Positions 38,467 to 48,020 are shown, counted from the stretch's first letter. The stretch: DNA of 64,000 nucleotides from Halanaerobium saccharolyticum (GCF_004362045.1 NZ_SNWX01000009.1:34588-98587), one strand, 5' to 3'. Notes: a model not told the origin generated them from the letters alone. Made by a program: numbers and translations.

Positions 38467-39610
38467 AATAGGAATAATTGGTATTGGAAATATGGGCAGC
38501 AGTCATGCTCAAAATATTTTTCAGGGAAAAGTTAAGGGAGCTAAACTGACAGCTGTCTGTGATATTGATGATCAGCGTTTAGAATGGGCAAAAAATACAC
38601 TGGAGGAAGAAATCGACTGTTATTCTACTCCCGCAGAATTTTATGCCGGAGCTGATATTGAAGCAGTTATCATTGCCACTCCTCATTATGATCATCCCTC
38701 TTTAGCCATTGAAGGTTTTAATAAAGATCTCCATGTATTAATTGAAAAACCAGCCGGGGTCTATACTAAAGCAGTTCGCGAAATGAACCAGGCTGCAGCA
38801 AAGTCAGATAAAGTTTTTGCAATTATGTACAATCAGCGCACCCGGGCCATCTATCAAAAACTGAAAGACTTAATTGACTCCGGAGAACTGGGTGAGATTA
38901 AAAGAACCAACTGGATTATCGACTGGTACCGCTCTCAGAGCTATTATAATAACGGCGGCTGGCGGGCAACCTGGGAAGGCGAAGGTGGTGGAGTTCTTTT
39001 AAATCAGGACCCCCATCAACTTGATATCTGGCAGTGGACCTGCGGGATGCCGGTAAAAGTCAGAGCTTTTGCTGAAAATGGTAAATACCACAATATTGAA
39101 GTTGAAGATAATGTGACAGCCTATGTGGAATATGAAAATGGTGCCACCGGAGTTTTTGTTACTTCCACCGGTATTGCTCCCGAGACCAACCGGCTCGAGA
39201 TTACAGGTAATAAAGGAAAATTAATTTTAGAGGATAATAAAATAACCTTCAGAAGACTAAGAACTCCCGAAAGAGAATTCAACAAAAATTTTGAAGGAGG
39301 ATTTGGCAGTCCGGAATGCTGGGAATGTAAAATTCCGGTTGAAGGTGGAAATCCTGAGCATCTGGGTATTCTAAATAACTGGCTTGATGCAATTTTGAAT
39401 GGGTCAGAGTTGATCGCGCCGGGAGCAGAAGGGATTAAGGGTTTAACAATTTCCAACGCCATGCATCTTTCAGCCTGGACAGATGACTGGGTAGAACTGC
39501 CCCTGGACGAAGACTTATTCAAGAAAAAACTGGATGAAAAAATTGAAAATTCTACTTTTGTTAAAGAAAACTCAGAAAAAGGTCCTATGGAAGTTGAAGG
39601 AACATTTTAA
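38453..39610 (+). CDS. Gfo/Idh/MocA-family oxidoreductase (second of four)
   Basis: 385 aa. GIIGIGNMGSSHAQNI (residues 7-22) is the NAD-binding motif, EKPAGVYT (residues ~97-104) carries the catalytic Lys, and GGVLLNQDPHQLDIWQW has the conserved Asp/His. The C-terminal beta-sheet (VTAYVEYENGATGVFVTSTG) is complete. It would oxidise a sugar or sugar acid, perhaps at C3. AAGGAGG precedes the ATG, inside the end of the first gene. Its closest neighbour in fold is the next gene, and the two share only moderate identity, so they likely act on different substrates or in opposite directions. Confidence 0.88.
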   Translation: MSEVKIGIIGIGNMGSSHAQNIFQGKVKGAKLTAVCDIDDQRLEWAKNTLEEEIDCYSTPAEFYAGADIEAVIIATPHYDHPSLAIEGFNKDLHVLIEKPAGVYTKAVREMNQAAAKSDKVFAIMYNQRTRAIYQKLKDLIDSGELGEIKRTNWIIDWYRSQSYYNNGGWRATWEGEGGGVLLNQDPHQLDIWQWTCGMPVKVRAFAENGKYHNIEVEDNVTAYVEYENGATGVFVTSTGIAPETNRLEITGNKGKLILEDNKITFRRLRTPEREFNKNFEGGFGSPECWECKIPVEGGNPEHLGILNNWLDAILNGSELIAPGAEGIKGLTISNAMHLSAWTDDWVELPLDEDLFKKKLDEKIENSTFVKENSEKGPMEVEGTF

Positions 39611-39688
39611 TTCAAAAATTAGTTGAGAAGAAAAAACAAATATTACACGACCAGTCAAACTTTAAATTTTAAGAAGGTGAACTTACCA

Positions 39689-40714
39689 ATGAAAAAGTTA
39701 AGGACAGCCATTATTGGCTGTGGCAATATCTATTCGGTACATGCAGATATTTTAGCCAGCAAAGAGAATGTTGAACTAAAATATATGGTTGATATTAAAG
39801 AAAATAGAGCCCAAAAAGCAGCTGAAAAATATAATTGTGAGTATTTGCTGGATTACAGTGAACTTTTAAATAAAGATATTGATGTGGTACATATCTGTAC
39901 CCCTCATTTTCTGCACAGTCCCATGGCCATCAAATTTCTTGAGTCTGAGATTAATGTTCTGGTGGAAAAACCACTGGCTTTAAATTATGCAGAGGGTAAA
40001 CAATTACTCCGGACGGCTAAAAACAGCAGCTCTCATCTGGGAGTAGCCTTTCAGAATAGGTTTAACGAAAACAATCAGCGGGCCAAAAAAATACTGGAGG
40101 CTGGAACTCTGGGTGAAATTAAAGGGATCAAAGGTCTGGTAACCTGGCATCGTGACAAAGACTATTATCTCAATGATGAATGGAAAGGATTTTACGAAAC
40201 TGAAGGTGGAGGTGTCCTGATTAACCAGGCTATCCACACCCTGGACCTGATCCAGTGGTTTGGAGGTCCGATAAAAGCTGTTAGCGGAAATGTTGATACC
40301 AGAGTTTTAGATGATGTAATTGAAGTTGAAGATACAGCAGATGCTACCCTATTTTTTGAGGATGATTTTAACGGAATTTTTTATGCCACCAATGCTTTCA
40401 GCAGCAACAGCCCGATCGAAATTGAAATCGACTGTGAAAAAGGAAGTATGCGATTATTTGAGGATCAGCTGCTGGTTAAAACAGCAAATAAGACAGATAA
40501 TTTTAATGAAAATAGTGATACTGATTATAAAGCTTACTGGGGCTATGGGCATCAGCGGCTAATCGATGGGTTTTATCAGGATCTCAGGAACAGCACTCAT
40601 AGTAATACCATCAGAGCAGAAGAAGGAATTAAAACACTGGAACTAATTACGGCTATTAACTCTTCTTCAAAAAATAGAAAAAAATATTACTTAAAAGGAG
40701 TAGATAAAAGATGA
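39689..40714 (+). CDS. Gfo/Idh/MocA-family oxidoreductase (third of four)
   Basis: 341 aa from the ATG at 39689, which follows AAGAAGGTGA; the frame opens 22 codons earlier at 39623 without a good site. The family motifs are TAIIGCGNIYSVHADIL, HICTPHFLHSPMA, EKPLALNYAEG (catalytic Lys) and GGGVLINQAIHTLDLIQWFGG. It should be a dehydrogenase of a sugar or inositol derivative. Its stop codon overlaps the next start codon (ATGA), so the two are translationally coupled. Confidence 0.88.
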   Translation: MKKLRTAIIGCGNIYSVHADILASKENVELKYMVDIKENRAQKAAEKYNCEYLLDYSELLNKDIDVVHICTPHFLHSPMAIKFLESEINVLVEKPLALNYAEGKQLLRTAKNSSSHLGVAFQNRFNENNQRAKKILEAGTLGEIKGIKGLVTWHRDKDYYLNDEWKGFYETEGGGVLINQAIHTLDLIQWFGGPIKAVSGNVDTRVLDDVIEVEDTADATLFFEDDFNGIFYATNAFSSNSPIEIEIDCEKGSMRLFEDQLLVKTANKTDNFNENSDTDYKAYWGYGHQRLIDGFYQDLRNSTHSNTIRAEEGIKTLELITAINSSSKNRKKYYLKGVDKR

Positions 40715-41466
40715 AAATTGCAGCACAATTATATACAGTCAGAGATTTTACCCAGACACCGGCAGCTATTGAGAAAACATTAAAAAAAGTTAAAGAAATT
40801 GGATATAATGCAGTTCAGGTATCAGGTTTTGGTCCAATTGAGTCAGAAAAATTAAAAGATTTAGTTGACGAGATTGGATTAGAAATCTGTGCTACCCACA
40901 TCAGTTTTGACCGTCTAAAAAATGATCTTGATAATGTAATTAAAGAACATAAACTCTGGAACTGTAAACAGGTAGGACTCGGGATTATGCCGGAAAAATA
41001 TCGAGAAAGTGCAGAAGGCATCCGCAGGTTTTTACAGGAAATTGCCCCAATTGCAAAAAAGTTGAAAGAAAACGAGCTTCAGTTTATCTATCACAATCAT
41101 AATGTTGAGTTTGCTAAATACGGAGATCAAACAGGAATGGATATTTTACTGGAAGAAAGTGAGCCAGATTTTTTTGACTTTGAAATAGATACCTACTGGA
41201 TTCAGGCCGGAGGAGCTGACCCGGCTGAATGGATAAAAAAAGTAAATAACAGAATGAATGTAGTCCACTTTAAAGATATGACTGTTGACGGCTGGGATCC
41301 TCAGATGGCTGAGGTAGGAGAAGGTAATCTAAACTGGCCTAGAATCATTAAAGCCTGTCAGGAAAACGAGGTTGAGTGGGCCTGTGTGGAACAGGATGTC
41401 TGTCAGCGTGACCCTTTTGAGAGCCTCAAAATTAGTTTGAACAATTTAAAAGATATGGGATTATAA
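40711..41466 (+). CDS. Sugar phosphate isomerase/epimerase-type TIM-barrel protein (fourth of four)
   Basis: 251 aa. The start MKIAAQLYTVRDF is typical of the inosose dehydratase/isomerase-like branch. Metal ligands are suggested by IYHNHNVEF, FEIDTYWIQAGG, VVHFKDM and CVEQDVCQRDPF. ATGA overlap with the preceding dehydrogenase gene places it at the end of the operon, which closes with a terminator at 41493. The pair of dehydrogenases with a pair of barrels, and no transporter, points to a sugar-interconversion or glycoside-splitting route. The substrate is not known. Confidence 0.85.
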   Translation: MKIAAQLYTVRDFTQTPAAIEKTLKKVKEIGYNAVQVSGFGPIESEKLKDLVDEIGLEICATHISFDRLKNDLDNVIKEHKLWNCKQVGLGIMPEKYRESAEGIRRFLQEIAPIAKKLKENELQFIYHNHNVEFAKYGDQTGMDILLEESEPDFFDFEIDTYWIQAGGADPAEWIKKVNNRMNVVHFKDMTVDGWDPQMAEVGEGNLNWPRIIKACQENEVEWACVEQDVCQRDPFESLKISLNNLKDMGL

Positions 41467-41492
41467 ATAAATCCTGATAAAAAATAAATTTG

Positions 41493-41556
41493 AAAAAGCT
41501 CCTCTTCAATTTAAAAGTATTAATTAAAATACAGCTAAACTGAAAGGAGCTTTTTT
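41493..41556 (+). terminator. Terminator of the four-gene sugar operon
   Basis: AAAAAGCTCCTcTTCA (41493-41508) and TGAAAGGAGCTTTTTT (41541-41556) form a stem with one bulged base and a 32-base loop. It lies 26 bases past the last stop codon. The facing lacI-type gene ends at 41586, so it may serve both. Confidence 0.75.
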
Positions 41557-41585
41557 CAATAAAGATTTGAAATTACATGAAGAGA

Positions 41586-42602
41586 TTAAGCTTTTTTAGT
41601 ACTTTCTCTGATAATTAATTTAACATCCATTGTGATATTTTTTTTATAAAAAATTTCTTCATCTTTTTTTTCTATTCGTTCAATAAGTGTATTAGCAGTG
41701 ATTTTGCCAATTTCTTTAATCGGTCTATTAACAGTTGTCAAAGGAGGATCTGTGTAGCTCGAAAAATTAACATCATCAAAACCTACAACTCCAACTTGAT
41801 CTGGTATTATAAGTCCTTTATTTTTTACTTCTTTCAAAATTCCAAAAGCTGTTGCATCATTTGCTGCAAAAACACCTACTCTTCTTCCCTTTAATTCAAA
41901 TCTTGCAAGAAATTCGGAAATATGCTCTCGAGCTTTATCTTCTATAAAACGGCCGGATAAGACTTCATATTTATCTGAGCTAATCCCATTATCTTTTAAA
42001 CACTGTTTAAACGCCCTACATCTATCAATAGCCGTAGCTGCATTTTCGGGTCCTCTTAAATGGACAAAATAATCATAATTACAGTCAATTAAATGTTCGG
42101 TTGCTTTATATGCTCCCTCATAATCATTAATCCTTATTTTATCTATTCTCTTAGAATTAATTTCTCTATCTAGAACAATAATAGGAATTCCTTTTCTGCT
42201 AAATCTGTCAATGGTTTCATAATCAAGAGCGGTAGATGCAAGAATAAAACCATCTACCTGTTTTTGGATTAAATAGCGCAGATAATCATTTTCACGCTTA
42301 GAATCCCAATCTGTATTCCCAATAATTGTATAATACCCTTTCTGATTCAAAGTACCTTCAATACTTTTAACAAGGCTAGAATAATACATATTAGAAATAT
42401 CTGCTATTAGAATCCCAACAGAGTTTGTATTTTTTGTAACCAGCCCTCTTGCCAAACCGTTTGGAATATAATCCAGTTCTTCAACTGCTGCTAAGACTGC
42501 CTTCTCTTTTTCTTTAGATACATTCGCATTTTTATTCATGACCCGTGAAACTGTTGAGATCGAAACATTTGCTTTCTCTGCTACATCATTAATTGAAACC
42601 AA
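41586..42602 (-). CDS. LacI-family repressor of the glucuronide locus
   Basis: 338 aa. The start SINDVAEKANVSISTVSRVMNKNANVSKEKEKAVLAAVEELDYIPNGLARGL (residues 3-54) is the LacI helix-turn-helix and hinge helix. The periplasmic-binding-protein-like core follows (SVGILIADISNMYYSSLV, VGVFAANDATAFGILKEV, VGVVGFDDVNFSSYTDPPLTTV). TTG start, with AGAGGCG upstream. It is the last gene of the beta-glucuronidase-ABC transporter run, and three 18-bp palindromes of LacI style occur in the locus. Binding to those is inference; the effector may be glucuronate or an intermediate. Confidence 0.92.
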   Translation of the reverse strand: MVSINDVAEKANVSISTVSRVMNKNANVSKEKEKAVLAAVEELDYIPNGLARGLVTKNTNSVGILIADISNMYYSSLVKSIEGTLNQKGYYTIIGNTDWDSKRENDYLRYLIQKQVDGFILASTALDYETIDRFSRKGIPIIVLDREINSKRIDKIRINDYEGAYKATEHLIDCNYDYFVHLRGPENAATAIDRCRAFKQCLKDNGISSDKYEVLSGRFIEDKAREHISEFLARFELKGRRVGVFAANDATAFGILKEVKNKGLIIPDQVGVVGFDDVNFSSYTDPPLTTVNRPIKEIGKITANTLIERIEKKDEEIFYKKNITMDVKLIIRESTKKA

Positions 42603-42750
42603 TATAATCGCCTCTTTAATTATAATATTATATATTATATTATAATACTTTCTTCCGGACTTTTCAAAATTTATGGGGCTTCTTGGTTAAAATTATTTCT
42701 CGTAATTTTTTTAATAATATTAAAAAATGTCTATACTAAAGATAATAATT

Positions 42751-43554
42751 CTATTTCATACCAGTTCTCATTGCTAAACCTTCCATAAAATATTTATTTA
42801 ATGCAACAAAAATAATAATTACAGGTAAGATTCCAAAAATGGAAGAAGCCGAAATAATACCCCAATTAGTTACTCCCTGCTGCTGTAATTGCGGAATACC
42901 AATGGTTAACATTTTCATAGAAGTTTTTGTTATCATAATTAATGGCAATATAAAATTACCCCAGGCTTGAATAAATGACATTAAAGCTACAATCATTAAT
43001 GCTGGTTTTGACATGGGTAAAATAATTTTGAAAAATATTCCAAGTTTGCTGGCCCCATCTACTATTGCACTCTCCTCTATCTCAATTGGAATATTAGAAA
43101 TATATTGCCTCGCAAGAAAAATAGCCATTGGAGAAACTGCTAATGGCAAAATTAATCCCTGAAAGGTATTCACTAATCCCAACTTAGACATGGCAATATA
43201 AAGCGGTATTAAAACTGTCAGCCAGGGTATTACCCAAGCTGAAACTATCCCTAATAATATGAATTTGCTCCCTGGTAATTTCCCCCGAGCTAAAACATAT
43301 CCAGCACTGGGGGCAAATAACACATTCAAAAACGTAACTATTACAGAAAATATCAAGGTATTTTTTAGCCAGGTTAAAAAGGGAGTATCATTAAATAAAA
43401 CTTTGAAATTATTAAAAGAAACTTCACTAGGTATTAGAGGTACGTTTGCTGAATAAGTTTGCGATAGCGACAGCCGAAAAGTCCAGAGAACTGGGATCAT
43501 AATAAATATTAATAATCCAATCGCAATTACATGCAAAAAAACTTGTTTTTTCAT
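42751..43554 (-). CDS. Carbohydrate ABC transporter permease, MalG type
   Basis: 267 aa with six predicted helices (residues ~5-25, 66-90, 98-120, 133-153, 185-210, 235-257). The cytoplasmic EAA loop reads EESAIVDGASKLGIFFKIILPMSKPALMIVAL, the signature of inner-membrane permeases of the CUT1 sugar importers. AAGGGAGGA precedes the ATG. It starts three bases after the stop of the other permease. No ATPase gene lies in the locus; CUT1 systems often borrow a shared MsmK-type ATPase encoded elsewhere. Confidence 0.9.
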   Translation of the reverse strand: MKKQVFLHVIAIGLLIFIMIPVLWTFRLSLSQTYSANVPLIPSEVSFNNFKVLFNDTPFLTWLKNTLIFSVIVTFLNVLFAPSAGYVLARGKLPGSKFILLGIVSAWVIPWLTVLIPLYIAMSKLGLVNTFQGLILPLAVSPMAIFLARQYISNIPIEIEESAIVDGASKLGIFFKIILPMSKPALMIVALMSFIQAWGNFILPLIMITKTSMKMLTIGIPQLQQQGVTNWGIISASSIFGILPVIIIFVALNKYFMEGLAMRTGMK

Positions 43555-43557
43555 AAC

Positions 43558-44421
43558 TTAATCCTCCCTTAAAATATAAGATTGAAACAAATAAACACTT
43601 ATTACCATTAAAAATAATATTACTGAAGCTGCAGCAGAATATCCCATTCTAAAATTCTGCCAACCCCAATTATAAGTATAATAAAGTAATGGTTCAGAAC
43701 TTCTAGATGGCCCCCCACCTGTCATTGCATAAACTGCTGAAAAAATTCTGAATGTAGTTTGAGTAATATATAAAGCTACAAAAAGTGTTATTGGTTTCAA
43801 TGACGGCCATATTATATATATTATCTTCTGCATAGTATTTGCACCATCTATACTAGCTGCTTCAAGTCTTGTCTGAGGTATTCCTCTCAAGCCAGCTAAA
43901 TAGATTAATGAACAAAAGCCAAGTGTCCACCAAAAATAAACTAAACTTATTGAAGGTTTGGCCAATTCTACAGAAAAAAATTGTATTGAATTAAAACCTA
44001 ATTTCGTTAAAATATTATTAACAAAACCAAAGGTTCCAAAAAATCCTCCTCTCCAGATAACTGCTGCTATTGATAAAGGAAGAGTCATTGGTAAATAGTA
44101 AGCCGCTTTATAAAAAGATGAGCCTTTACTTATTGCATTTAAAATTAATGCTACTGCCAGTGATCCTAATAATACAGAAGGAATAATTAGAATACCATAA
44201 AATAAAGTATTCCAAACAGCATTCCAAAAATTTGGGTCTGTAAATAATTGAACAAAGTTATCAAGACCAATAAACTCTGGGGTATCGATAATTCTCCACT
44301 TAGTCAAACTCATAGAAAAAGAAACTATAACTGGAATCAATTTAAAAATAAAAATTATTAAAACTGCAGGGGAAATCATTAAAAGTTCATATTTATATTC
44401 TTTAAAAAATCTCATAATCAA
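43558..44421 (-). CDS. Carbohydrate ABC transporter permease, MalF type
   Basis: About 287 aa. Helix 1 is LLMISPAVLIIFIFKLIPVIVSFSMSL, followed by five more helices. The EAA loop is RLEAASIDGANTMQKIIYIIWPSLKPITLFV. The start is not certain: AGAGGTG lies six bases before a TTG (44421) and twelve before an ATG (44415), while a GTG at 44430 is inside that site. A strong hairpin between this gene and the solute-binding protein gene probably lowers its expression relative to the binding protein. Its partner permease follows at once. Confidence 0.9.
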   Translation of the reverse strand: MIMRFFKEYKYELLMISPAVLIIFIFKLIPVIVSFSMSLTKWRIIDTPEFIGLDNFVQLFTDPNFWNAVWNTLFYGILIIPSVLLGSLAVALILNAISKGSSFYKAAYYLPMTLPLSIAAVIWRGGFFGTFGFVNNILTKLGFNSIQFFSVELAKPSISLVYFWWTLGFCSLIYLAGLRGIPQTRLEAASIDGANTMQKIIYIIWPSLKPITLFVALYITQTTFRIFSAVYAMTGGGPSRSSEPLLYYTYNWGWQNFRMGYSAAASVILFLMVISVYLFQSYILRED

Positions 44422-44448
44422 TATTATCACCTCTTAATATAATTAAAT

Positions 44449-44482
44449 AAACTAACAGAGCAATTAATTGCTCTGTTAGTTT
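44449..44482 (-). promoter_or_regulatory. Strong intercistronic hairpin between binding-protein and permease genes
   Basis: AAACTAACAGAGCAA and TTGCTCTGTTAGTTT form a perfect 15-bp stem with a four-base loop (TTAA). On the minus strand only TATTTAATT follows, not a clear T-run. Such hairpins protect the upstream mRNA and lower downstream expression, giving an excess of binding protein; partial termination is an alternative. Confidence 0.75.
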
Positions 44483-44489
44483 TATTTTT

Positions 44490-45839
44490 TTATTCAACCT
44501 CTTCTACTGCTGCTTTAGCTTCTTCTTTTAACCAATTTGTAGCTTCTTCAGCATTCATATTTCCAGATAAAACATTCTGAACTGCTGAATTATATGCTCT
44601 TACAATTCTACCAGATGCAGGATGTGCTGGCTCATGTCTTAAATACCAACCTCTGCTTGAAGCATCTAAAGCAATATTTAATAACCCCCTATATTCTTCT
44701 TTTATTAATTCTTGGATATCAGATTCGGTTGTCACTGGGGTTAGTTTACCAGTAGCTTTTGCTATCATTTCTTTATATTCATCACTAATAGTAAGATATT
44801 TAATCAATTCCCAGGCAGCACCTTTATTTTCAGAGCGAGCACTCATCATAACACCATTCCAGGCAAAAAAGGAACCTCTTTTTCCTGTTGGTGATTCAGG
44901 TGGATATACAGGTACTACCTCAGGAAGTTCTTCCCCTGATTCATCTCTAGCTATATAAATTTCAGGTGGGAAAGTATAATTAAAAGCAGATTTACTTTCA
45001 AATACAGCATTATCTGATTCAGAAGCTGACATATTTGCAACTCCATCAATTAATAGACCTTTATTTAACATTTCCTCAAAGAATTTCAACACAAGCAAAG
45101 TTTCTTCTCCGCCTATTCCTATATTACCCTCTGTATCAACTACTTTTCCTCCCGTATTCCAGTAAAAATGCAAAAACGGACTGGCGTTATTTGCTCCACC
45201 AGGATAGCTTAAACCCCATTGGTCAATATTTCCATCACCGTTTGTATCTCGTGTTGCTTTTTCCATCATATAGATCCAATCATCCCAGGTCCATTTTTTA
45301 TCAGGATTAGTCATTTTTTCAATATAACTTTCTTCAACACCGGACTCCCTTAAAACATCTAGATTTGCTGCAAATTGATGGGGATCTCCATAATGACCCA
45401 GTGCATATGTGGTTCCTCCAAATTTGTAATTTTCTAAAGCTTCATTAAAAACTATCTCTTCCTTTAATTCCTTATCTATATAATCATCTAAAGGTTCAAT
45501 AACATTGTCTCCAAAAGTTATTATTGGAAGAGCTCTTGATGGAGTTGTATACATAACATCAGGAGCATCACCCGCAGCTATCGCTGATAGAATATTCCTA
45601 TTACCTTCTCCCCAACTAAGCATGGTTATTTCTACCTCAATGCCTGTTAGCTCCTTAAATTTATCTAATACTTTCTTCAAATTTCTGTTATAGTCTGGTC
45701 CATGGGGAAAAGAATAATAACTGATAGTTGTTCCTTCATATTCTCGTGTTGGTTGATAAGCAGCCATACTAATACCACTAACTAAGAATAATAAAGTAAT
45801 TAAAATAGATAAAACAACTTTGCTTTTTTTGTTTAACAT
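44490..45839 (-). CDS. Extracellular (periplasmic) sugar-binding protein of the ABC importer
   Basis: 449 aa. Signal peptide MLNKKSKVVLSILITLLFLVSGISMAA without a lipobox cysteine, so the protein is probably released into a periplasm, as expected in a diderm cell; monoderm Firmicutes use lipoproteins. The mature protein has the family-1 binding-protein pattern: LDKFKELTGIEVEITMLSWG, AAGDAPDVMYTTPSRALP, and a C-terminal KAAWELIKYLT-like segment. It is likely to bind a glucuronide or oligosaccharide; this is inferred from the beta-glucuronidase gene upstream. AGGAGGT precedes the ATG. Confidence 0.92.
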   Translation of the reverse strand: MLNKKSKVVLSILITLLFLVSGISMAAYQPTREYEGTTISYYSFPHGPDYNRNLKKVLDKFKELTGIEVEITMLSWGEGNRNILSAIAAGDAPDVMYTTPSRALPIITFGDNVIEPLDDYIDKELKEEIVFNEALENYKFGGTTYALGHYGDPHQFAANLDVLRESGVEESYIEKMTNPDKKWTWDDWIYMMEKATRDTNGDGNIDQWGLSYPGGANNASPFLHFYWNTGGKVVDTEGNIGIGGEETLLVLKFFEEMLNKGLLIDGVANMSASESDNAVFESKSAFNYTFPPEIYIARDESGEELPEVVPVYPPESPTGKRGSFFAWNGVMMSARSENKGAAWELIKYLTISDEYKEMIAKATGKLTPVTTESDIQELIKEEYRGLLNIALDASSRGWYLRHEPAHPASGRIVRAYNSAVQNVLSGNMNAEEATNWLKEEAKAAVEEVE

Positions 45840-45958
45840 AATATACCTCCTGTAGTTTTTTGAATTTAAAATTTCTAAATACTTTTAAATATAAAATGCC
45901 ATTAATTATTATATTTTTAATTACCACCCCTTTCCCTTTCCTGGTTTCATAATAAACA

Positions 45959-47716
45959 TTATAATTTATTATAAAACTCTTGAACTACATAATATGCTAA
46001 TTTTTTATATTTTTTATCTTTACTTACTAAACCTTTTAAATTATACATTTGCTGATATTTATTTATTCTTTTTGGTGTTTTAAAGTCATATAAAATCCAG
46101 GGTGTCAGTCCAGCTACCCACTCACAACCTGTCAATAACTCCAACTGTTTTTGATAAATTCTTTTTTGATTTTCTTCAGTCCATAATTCGTTTTTTTCAC
46201 CATGTTTATCAGGAGCAGCACTTCCGCCAAATTCACTTACTATAACTGGTTTATCTATTTCAGTTGAAACTAAATGCTCTAAATCATCAAATGTTCCATA
46301 ATACCATTCAAAATATTCATTAATTCCTATTACATCTACTTTATCTTGTAATCTATCAGTAATCTCCATTTTATCCAAATTAAGAAGACATGCTGCTGAG
46401 GTTAAACGGCTGGGATCTATTTTTTTCGCTTCATCTATTAATGAACTCATAAAATTATATCTAGCTTCTGTATCAGGATTTTCATTACCTACAGACCAAA
46501 TAATAACACTGGCTCTATTTTTATCTCTATTAATTAATTCTCTTAACTGTTTTTTCCCATTAGCTAATACTTCCTCTTTGTCAAAAGAAATTGACCAATA
46601 AACTGGAATTTCCTCCCAGAGTAAAATGCCTAATTTATCAGCAAGTTTAGACATGTTTTCATGATGAGGATAATGAGCAAGACGCATAAAATTACAATTC
46701 ATATCAGAAGCTAATTTCAATGTTTCTAAACGCTCTGCCTCTGTTAATGCCTTGCCATTCTTTACACTATCTTCATGTGCAGAAACACCTTTTAAGAATA
46801 TCTTTTCTCCATTAACTAAAATATCATTCCCCTCAACCTCTACCTGTCTAAAACCAATTTGATCATTTATAACATCTCCATTATAAGATAATGTAATATT
46901 ATAAAGATACGGATTATCAGTCGACCATAACTTTAGTTTTTTAACTTCAAAAACTTTTTCAGCTTTTCCTTCCGAATTTAACTTTAATTCATCATCAATT
47001 AAATTCCCGATCTTAACCTCAACTTTTTCTCCTTCGCTACCATTGGTTTCTACACTAACTTTAATTTTATTATATTCGCCGTCTGGAACTAAATAAGAAA
47101 AATAATCACTTATCTGCTTTTCAGGTACTTTATAAATTTCAACTTCTCTATAAATACCACCATAATTAAACCAATCTGTAATTAGAGAGGGAATTCTATC
47201 TTTTTTTCTATCATTATTTACTAAAACAAGAATTTTATTATTTTTTTCTAAATATTCAGTTATATCAGCTGTAAAAGGAGTAAAACCTCCAGAATGTTTT
47301 CCCACATAATGTTTATTAATAAATATTAAGCTTTCATAATTGATTGCACCAATTCTTAAAAAAACCTTGTCATTATTTGTTTTAACCTGCTGAAATTCAC
47401 GATGGAAAATTACACTACCTTCATAATATGAAAGTTCTTCTGCTTCATTATTCCAGGATGCAGGCAATTCCATAGTTTCCCATTCTGAAAACGAAAAATC
47501 CTTAGGACCACCTTCATGACCTGCTTCCCCAGTATACCACTCTTCTCTTAAAAACGAATCATAAATATCTATACTGTAATTCCAGTCACCATCTAAAGTT
47601 ATAAATGGATCTCGTGCTTCACAATTTAAGTCATTAGTTAATTCTTTACCCTGATACTTATCCATGAAATTATCATCATGAATATGAGAATATTCTTCTT
47701 TTTGATCTTTAGCCAT
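45959..47716 (-). CDS. uidA: Beta-glucuronidase, glycoside hydrolase family 2
   Basis: 585 aa with the GH2 three-domain order: jelly-roll sugar-binding (residues ~30-180), immunoglobulin-like (residues ~185-280) and TIM barrel (residues ~285-580). The acid/base Glu is in IIWSVGNENPD (residue ~395) and the nucleophile Glu in PVIVSEFGGSAA (residue ~485). KTPKRINKYQQMYNLKGLV contains the NxK motif (NLK) that recognises the glucuronate carboxylate, separating it from beta-galactosidases. No signal peptide, so the glucuronide is hydrolysed in the cytoplasm after import. ATTAGGGGGT precedes the ATG. uxuA and uxuB of the same locus would degrade the released acid after isomerisation. Confidence 0.88.
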   Translation of the reverse strand: MAKDQKEEYSHIHDDNFMDKYQGKELTNDLNCEARDPFITLDGDWNYSIDIYDSFLREEWYTGEAGHEGGPKDFSFSEWETMELPASWNNEAEELSYYEGSVIFHREFQQVKTNNDKVFLRIGAINYESLIFINKHYVGKHSGGFTPFTADITEYLEKNNKILVLVNNDRKKDRIPSLITDWFNYGGIYREVEIYKVPEKQISDYFSYLVPDGEYNKIKVSVETNGSEGEKVEVKIGNLIDDELKLNSEGKAEKVFEVKKLKLWSTDNPYLYNITLSYNGDVINDQIGFRQVEVEGNDILVNGEKIFLKGVSAHEDSVKNGKALTEAERLETLKLASDMNCNFMRLAHYPHHENMSKLADKLGILLWEEIPVYWSISFDKEEVLANGKKQLRELINRDKNRASVIIWSVGNENPDTEARYNFMSSLIDEAKKIDPSRLTSAACLLNLDKMEITDRLQDKVDVIGINEYFEWYYGTFDDLEHLVSTEIDKPVIVSEFGGSAAPDKHGEKNELWTEENQKRIYQKQLELLTGCEWVAGLTPWILYDFKTPKRINKYQQMYNLKGLVSKDKKYKKLAYYVVQEFYNKL

Positions 47717-47737
47717 CTGATATACCCCCTAATTATT

Positions 47738-47755
47738 TTTGAAAAGCCTTTCAAA
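47738..47755 (-). promoter_or_regulatory. LacI-type operator 1, upstream of the beta-glucuronidase gene
   Basis: TTTGAAAAGCCTTTCAAA, an 18-bp palindrome with mismatch only in the centre, 22 bases upstream of the start codon. It shares TTTGAAA...TTTCAAA ends with the sites at 48021 and 54542. Confidence 0.78.
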
Positions 47756-47941
47756 TAAATTATAAACTTTATTTTCTATAATATAATTATAAGACATATA
47801 ACCCATAAAGTCTTTGCAATTCTTGCTATATGAATTTCTAATCTTGCTTTATATTCAGATAAATCAAAATTTTGCTTTTTATTTAACTCTTAAAGTAACA
47901 AATTTTATATTAAATTCCTTTATATACTATAAAATAAAGAT

Positions 47942-47984
47942 AACTCTTAATATTCAGGTTGTTATAGCCCCAATATTAAGAGTT
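47942..47984 (-). terminator. Hairpin downstream of the AEC carrier gene
   Basis: AACTCTTAATATT (47942-47954) and AATATTAAGAGTT (47972-47984) form a perfect 13-bp stem with a 17-base loop; on the minus strand ATCTTTATTTTATAG follows. It probably ends the AEC transcript before the beta-glucuronidase promoter. The rest of 47717-48038 is AT-rich and holds the two operator palindromes; no other structure is seen. Confidence 0.65.
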
Positions 47985-48020
47985 CATGTAATTATTTTGA
48001 ATATTAAATTAAATTTATAC

